From Leucosporidium creatinivorum (lineage: Eukaryota > Basidiomycota > Microbotryomycetes > Leucosporidiales > Leucosporidiaceae), in assembly GCA_001600635.1 (NCBI GenBank), contig BCKL01000001.1:1468808-1532807 (forward strand): 64,000 nucleotides of DNA, given 5' to 3'. This document shows, piece after piece, positions 58,417 to 64,000 of the stretch (its first letter is position 1; every line of letters starts with the position of its first letter). The notes beneath the pieces were generated by a model, which worked only from the letters and a program-made list of their open reading frames with translations, was not told where the DNA came from and searched no databases. The translations under genes were made by a program, and so were the position numbers.

Positions 58417-60034
58417 ATGAGCTCTGTAGGAGAGAACAACTCGACGCCCTTCACCGGAACACCCTTCACGCTTTGGCAACCATCACTCTCACTTTCTGTC
58501 GAACGACGCCTGCCGGACTACGGCGTCGCAATCACTTTATATCGCCTTACACGCCTCGCATGGGTCGTCTTTCTCATACCACTTCATGCCCTGCTTTGTC
58601 TGCAGTCGCTTCTGCTCCCACGATCTCTACAGCCACCTCAATGGCTCTTGCCAAACGCCTCCCATCGGTGGACCTTCGCGCAGCGTCTAGCTCTCCCCCT
58701 CGTCAAGCGAGCGATCTGGGCTCTCACCGACGTAGGAGGAGCACCTCGTCTATCACCAGAACAAGAGCGCCGCTGGATCGGCTGGCTAGTTCGAGCTTTG
58801 GAGCTGGCCTTCCAGGATGGCGGAGACCCAGTTCGGCTCGCGGTCGAGGACTGCCACCCAGGAGACGAGGCATGGCACAAGCGATGGATTAAGGATGAAG
58901 CAGTGGATCCGAGAGGTCTGGTACATCCAACTGCCGTGCCCATGTTCTGGTTCGACGCCCGAGTCGGCTCGGCACACGCGGCGTGGGGCGCGCAGGGATC
59001 GAGGAGGGCTACAGATGGCGAGAGGGTCGTGCTATACTTTGTAGGAGGAGGATACTGCTATGGTGAGCCATCTTGTCACCGCTCTGACCCTCAGGCTGAT
59101 GTTCGGCTCTGAAGGCTCGCCGACCGACGGGAATCGTTGCTTCATCCTCGCCAAGCGTACAGGTCTGGTCGTAGTCGGTGCGCTCGGTCCTTTCCTTCGC
59201 TCGCTTTTCGACTCGTAACTCATCTGCTTCCCAGGAGCAAACTACCGCAAGGCCACGAGCGCGCTGCGAGCGTTCCCGGCCGCGCTGCAGGACGCCATCA
59301 CAGCCTACACCCATCTTCTCGAGCTCGGCTATACGGACATCATTCTTGCCGGTGACAGTGCAGGAGCAGGTGAGCCTTTGCCTTTGCTACGCGCTCGCAG
59401 CGCTTGACTTCGCTGCGACTGCTTGACCTTCGGCTGACACTCGCCTTTTTAAACAGGACTTGCTCTCTCACTCATGCTCTCCCTCACCAATACTCTCCGC
59501 CACTCCGACCCCCTTTTTAAACTCCCCACCGCCGCTCTGCTTTACTCGCCCTGGGCCGACCTCACCCTCTCCTCGTATCGCAACAAGCTCTCGCCCGACT
59601 ACGAGGACGACATCCTGAACCCCTCCATGCTCCACAACTCTGCGTCCTCCTACCTCCGGAACCTCAACGCCCGACTTTCAAATTCGATCGACATCTCACC
59701 CTCGAGTCCCTTCGTGCTCGGCGCTTCTCACCCTTTCCTTTCGCCCGCCCTTCCCTCGTCTCTCCCCGCTCTCCGGAAGCTCGCCAAGGCGTACCAGCCG
59801 GATCAACCTCTCCGAATGCTCATCTTTGCCGGAGGAGCAGAGATCTTGGCTCCCGAGGTTCGCAGTCTCGTAGCTGGGCTTCGGCAGGCAAGCCGAGAGG
59901 GAGGAGAGGGAGGACTCGAGGTCGAGTACATCGAAGAGAAGGGGGAGGTGCATTGCTTCCCGCTGGTACCAACATGGGTCAGCCCAGCGGCGGGACGGGC
60001 GCTGAAGAGGGTCGCAGAATTCTTGACCGTCTGA
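58417..60034 (+). CDS. Alpha/beta hydrolase (HSL/abhydrolase_3 type)
   Basis: Start MSSVGENNSTPFTGTPF at 58417. A probable membrane helix (AWVVFLIPLHALLCLQSLLL, about residue 45) suggests anchoring. Catalytic elements: the oxyanion-hole segment VVLYFVGGGYCYG (H replaced by V in the usual HGGG), the nucleophile elbow LAGDSAGAG (Ser, about 59353), and an acid/His region, LIFAGGAEILAPE and GEVHCFPLVPTW. It matches HSL-type esterases common in fungi. The substrate is unknown. Stop at 60034. Confidence 0.84.
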
Positions 60035-60423
60035 GGGTCTGGCTTTGCAGGGAGCCGTCTCTACCTCGTCGTCGTTTTGTACCCATCAGTGTCAGTAGTC
60101 CCGTAGATGTTTTATATCCCAGACCAATTCAATGCTGTTGCTTGACGAGTCTCGGGTCATCGAAAAGCTCGGCTCGGCGATGATTTCGGTGGACCCCTTT
60201 CCGCTCTCAGGAGGATTTAGCGGTCTAACGAGGGTGTCAATCTCTCAAAGCGTGCTCCCCTTTTCGATGAGAGCGAGCGTCGCCTTGACCTTTCGAAGCT
60301 GAGGCGACTCAAGCGACGCGGAGCTGCCCCCTCGAAGCTTGCCCTTCACCAACTCGCTTCCTCTCGACTCGTCTCAGCACCCAACAGCTCAGAAGCTCCG
60401 AACTGTCTCCCTGAACCCTCAAC
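60035..60423. promoter_or_regulatory. Hydrolase-DOA1 intergenic region
   Basis: 389 bp. No gene is seen. Confidence 0.4.
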
Positions 60424-62281
60424 ATGACCCAGCACGTCGACTTTGGAGCAACGGACGGTCAGAGCTCCAAGCCGCCCCTCTACCGTCTTTCAGCCTTGCT
60501 CGAAGGTAGGCGAGGGCGACGCAGTGCTGCAGAGGACGTACAATGGCTCATACGTCTACTCTACAGGCCACACCGACGACGTACGCTCACTCTGCGGCAA
60601 CGACGCTGGCGAGCTGTTCTCCACCTCTCGGGACTCGACGGCGCGCAAGTGGACGAGGGAAGGGCCTCGAGAAGGGCGTACAGGAGGATGGAAGCAGTCT
60701 GAGTCATATCGCGGCCACGAAGGCTTTATCAACTCGGCGACGAGCTTCGCGCTGGACGGCCAACGTGTGTCTCGCTACTCGGCTTCAGACATGAGCTACA
60801 GCTGACCTATATTGCTCTTAGACTACTTCGCTACCGGAGGTCAAGATTCGACCATCCAGATCTATCTCGACCCATCCAGCGACTCGAGTCCCTCCGCCGA
60901 ACCCCTCACCGAGCCAACAGCACCTGTTCAAACCCTCCTCGGCCACATGCATAACATCTGCTGCCTTCAAGCTTCCTCTGACGGCAAGCGCATCGTCAGC
61001 GGAAGCTGGGACTGTACGGCGCGAGTATGGGAGACGTCGACTTGGTCAGCTCGCTTCGTTCTCGCCGGGCATGGCGCCGCTGTCTGGGACGTCCTCGCCA
61101 TCGACAGCAAGGGGTACGAGGATACCTGCATTACCGCCTGTGCCGATGGTCGCATTCGCCTGTTTGAGGGAGCAAAGTGCAAGACCCTCTTCAAGGGACA
61201 TCAAGCACCTGTTCGAGCACTCGCCAAGGTCCTTCCCGACGACCCAGACGGCCACCTCTTCGCCAGTGCGAGCAACGACGAGTAAGTCCTCGACTGGCCC
61301 AATGCTTACTCTCGTCGCTGAACCGACACCCCTCGCAGGACAATCAGGATTTGGACACTCGGCGGCGACCTCCTCACGGTTCTCCAAGGCCACGACTCGT
61401 TCATCTACGCCCTCATCTCCATCCCTACTGCAGGGGGAGGCGGTCTCGCCAGCTCAGGAGAGGAAGGCATCATCAAGATCTGGAACGACGAGGATGGCGA
61501 GGTGGATCAGACGGTACTCGTGCCCGCGCTCTCAGTGTGGAGCCTCACGTCTCTCGCCAATGGAGATCTCGCCTGCGGATGCTCGGACAACCTTATATGG
61601 GTCTTTACTCGCGATGAGGCGAGGCTGGCCGATGCGGCGACCACGGCGGACTATGAGGCGAGGCTGGCGCAGCGAGTCAAGTGAGCTGCCAGTGCCAGCC
61701 TTCTCGTCGCTCCCTCGGGGAGCTCACTAACCTTCTGCTTCTAATGTCAAAGACCCAAGACTACTTCTTCGAGCGCGAGCTTGCCCGTCGTTGGTGCGGA
61801 AGCTCTCGATGTGCCAGGAGCGAAAGACGGCGATCTCAAGTTGGTTGCGAAGGACGGCGCTACTCACGCCTTTCAGGTGCGCTCGCGATTGACGCTTGGT
61901 AGTATGAGCCTCTGCTGACCTGTGCTTCCCTCCTACAGTGGTCGACCGCCTCTGCAAGCTGGACCGACCTCGGCGAAGTCGTCGAGGCTCCTTCCTCCGC
62001 ACCAGCACAAGATACGCCCACCTCCGAGAAGACGCTGCACGAGGGAAAGGAGTACGACCTCGTCTTCTCTATCGACGTCAAGGACGACGAGCCTCCCCTT
62101 AAACTGCCTTTCAATCACGGCGATGGTGATTCCTGCTCCGAACCGAGCTCGCGATCCCAGACTGACCTCTTCTTGATAACACAGACATAAACGAGGTCGC
62201 CGAGAAGTTTGTAAAGAAGCATAGTCTGCCGGAGAGCTACCAGGAGCAGATCGAGGAGTTTGTTCGCTTTAACTCGCAGTG
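60424..62281 (+). CDS. DOA1/UFD3 (PLAA) homologue lacking the PUL domain
   Basis: The first exon reads MTQHVDFGATDGQSS...YRLSALLEG and splices to GHTDDVRSLCGNDAGELFS. A WD40 propeller follows (HEGFINS, DYFATGGQDSTIQIY, RIVSGSWDCTARVWE, HLFASASNDETIRIW, GGLASSGEEGIIKIW). Then the PFU domain: KDGATHAFQWSTASASWTDL, LHEGKEYDLVFSIDV, PPLKLPFNHGD, KHSLPESYQEQIEEFVRFN. PFU binds ubiquitin. The frame ends FNSQ-TGA at 62281, so the C-terminal PUL domain that binds Cdc48/p97 in DOA1/PLAA is absent. No PUL-like exon is seen before the next gene. Confidence 0.88.
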
Positions 62282-62612
62282 AAACGATCGCCGAGCTTTG
62301 TCGACTTTTTGCGCGGAGCACAGCGAGCGGGAGAGGCACAGTCGCGAGCAGTCATCCAGCTTCCGTCTGAGATTGGACTCTCTCTCGCATCCCTTTGCTC
62401 TTCACTCTCTCCTCTTTGCTCCTGCTCCTCCGAGCCGAGTGGTTGATAAGTCCCGCGCGAGGTTTTGCATTTCGAAAAAGCCCAGTGGAGAGGTAGTTGG
62501 TGACAGTCTTGGGGAGCTCGCCCTTCCTTTGATACTTGAGCTCGGGAGGATTAACCTTGGCGAAGGGTAGGGTAGAGGAGGGAGCGGAGGAGAGGGAGGA
62601 GAGATTGAGAGT
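62282..62612. other. Convergent 3' intergenic region
   Basis: 331 bp between the DOA1-like and VCX1 stops. A minus-strand open frame here follows the VCX1 stop and has no bias. I found no PUL-like sequence. Confidence 0.5.
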
Positions 62613-64000
62613 TTACGACACCCTGCGCGCCGAGGGTAAATCGTCAGCGGTAGTGCGAGATGCAGAGAGTGGGACATAACGACTCACCAGAAAGCGAGGG
62701 CGATGATGAAGTACAGGGCAACGAGCATGAGGCCTTCGAGCCAGTTGGACTTGCCGTCGGTGATGAGGATGTTGACGAGGAAGATGGACACGAAGAGGAT
62801 GATGGTCTCGAAGTTCTGTAATGCGGGAGAGAATGAGCTTCTTCAGCGGAAGGCGAAGGGTGAAAGCTCGGCGCACCTCGAAGAAGAGGGTGAGGTCCTG
62901 TCCGATGATCCACTGCGAAGGAAGGGGGTCAGCAAGTGTAACGAGGTGCAGGACTATGTTCAGACCTACTCCAACGATGACGAGAACGGGGATGACTCCG
63001 ACGGCGATCTGGATGGACGAGCCAACCGCAACGCCGATGCTGCACGAGAGGGAGGTCAGCCTGTCGTCGTGTAGAACGCAAGCATGCGAGCACTCACGTG
63101 ATCTCCATCTTACCCTTCATGGCCATCCAGACTGAGGTAACGTGCTCTGTAGATGGAACGAGATGAGCGAAGAGCTAGCGCCGAACCGTCTGCGAGACAT
63201 CGAACCAGCAGCGTTTCCAACAATGGGCAAGAGAATCAATCCAATGAATGCCTTGGGGATGTTGAAGTCGGTGGCGAACTCGTCAATAGCTCCGACGACT
63301 GTGCAATCGAGGCAGTGTCAGCTCGAGTTGAGGAGATCGGAGCCGAGCTCTCAGACTCACGATAGTCGGCGCAGAAGGAGGTGATGACGGTAATGATCAA
63401 GAGAGATCCTCCGGCGGTCCAAATGTTCATCTTGGCCTCCTCCTCCTCGTGCTCAGACTCGTCCTCGAAAAGGTAGGCGTGACTAGAGAGCTGGAAGTAG
63501 AGGTCTGGAAGTTCGACGGGTCAGCTTGAGATCCGTGGAGCGGCGACAAAATGTCGATGCGAAGCGCACAGGAAGCGTAGCAGAAGATGAGAACCTGTGT
63601 ATCGAGGGAGAGAGGTCAGCGGGTCGTCCCGAAACTCGGCGATTCTCAACTCACGATGGCGGTTCCGCGACTGAGAGTCAAGAGGCCTTGGAAGTCCTTG
63701 TTCTTGAATCCCTCGAGGAGCTCCATCGACATGGACATGCCATCGGGCTTCTCGAGCCTGCTGGCATGGTAAGCAGCAGGGATGACGAGGGTCGAGGTGC
63801 CGAGGACCATGAGCGACGAGCTGGCCTGGGCGGCGGTGACCTGGAAATTGGACTCCTTGAACTTGTAGCCGGCGGCGAGGAAGGAGCAGCCGAGAACGAG
63901 GAGGATGTTGGAGAGGATGGAGCCGAGCATGGAGGTTTGGACGATGCGGAGCTCGCCCTTGGTGAGCGCGAGGATGCCGACGATGGCCTCGACGGCGTCT
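62613..64000 (-). CDS. VCX1: Vacuolar Ca2+/H+ exchanger (CAX), 3' part
   Basis: Runs leftward from beyond the window to TAA at 62615-62613. The order of blocks is GSILSNILLVLGCSFLAAG (end of the c-1 repeat, whose GNAVE part is cut at 64000), SHAYLFEDESEHEEEEA (the acidic loop typical of CAX), AFIGLILLPIVGNAAEHVTS and EITIGVAVGSSIQIAVG (c-2 repeat with the GNAAEH ion-binding motif), VGWIIGQDLTLFFENFET, ILITDGKSNWLEG and the C-terminus FIIALAFWVS. Type I CAX exchangers load Ca2+ into the vacuole using the proton gradient. The C-terminus is short, as in fungal VCX1. Confidence 0.92.

Noticed and set aside
60543-60794. Alternative DOA1 start within the first intron (MAHTSTLQATPTTYAH frame)
   Set aside because: The ATG at 60424 gives YRLSALLEG joined to GHTDDVRS, matching the first WD repeat. 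The other frame does not.

Overview
The window is nuclear DNA of a GC-rich, intron-dense fungus, most likely a basidiomycete yeast of the Pucciniomycotina (Microbotryomycetes, Rhodotorula/Sporobolomyces-like). That placement is inferred from gene structure and codon use (strong C-ending codons, 50-90 nt introns with CTGAC/CTAAC branch sites close to the 3' splice site, 14-15 exons in some 2.5-3 kb genes) and not from a database match. I see no rRNA, no tRNA I would defend, no CRISPR and no recognisable transposon or virus-like element. Twenty-eight protein genes can be reconstructed by joining exons by eye. Two of them run off the window ends.

Layout. 0-7 kb: class III aminotransferase (cut by the left edge), a 14-exon MFS sugar-type transporter, a chimeric duplicated gene remnant, and a Rieske-DUF455 fusion gene. 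7-17 kb: EI24-family membrane protein, tRNA-splicing endonuclease SEN34, UNC93-like MFS protein and peroxisomal-type 3-ketoacyl-CoA thiolase. The last two lie between the arms of a ~155 bp inverted repeat. 17-27 kb: second MFS transporter, thymidylate kinase, DUF7918 protein, probable Apc15 and LIN1/CD2BP2 on a very short shared promoter, and a GNAT acetyltransferase. 27-34 kb: glutathione reductase, a long gene-poor stretch carrying a near-identical copy of its last exons, and glutaminyl cyclase. 33-44 kb: TEA/ATTS transcription factor, Baeyer-Villiger-type flavin monooxygenase, SAC2-like inositide phosphatase. 44-53 kb: SPT3, DCN1, RAD18, adenylate kinase. 53-64 kb: F-box protein, mitochondrial uS14m, MGST3-like MAPEG protein, alpha/beta hydrolase, a DOA1/UFD3 homologue without its PUL domain, and a VCX1-type Ca2+/H+ exchanger (cut by the right edge).

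The genes do not form a pathway cluster. They are mostly conserved housekeeping genes (ubiquitin/NEDD8, RNA splicing, SAGA, nucleotide kinases, redox) mixed with transporters. The unusual content is in gene structure and local rearrangement: a 4-nt microexon, a GC-AG intron, a sugar-transporter intron with no usable AG acceptor, a start codon alone in its exon, a stop codon alone in its exon, a two-gene chimeric duplication remnant, and recent direct and inverted duplications. I found nothing I would call a new biological system. The best leads are the splicing oddities, the Rieske-DUF455 fusion and the PUL-less DOA1.
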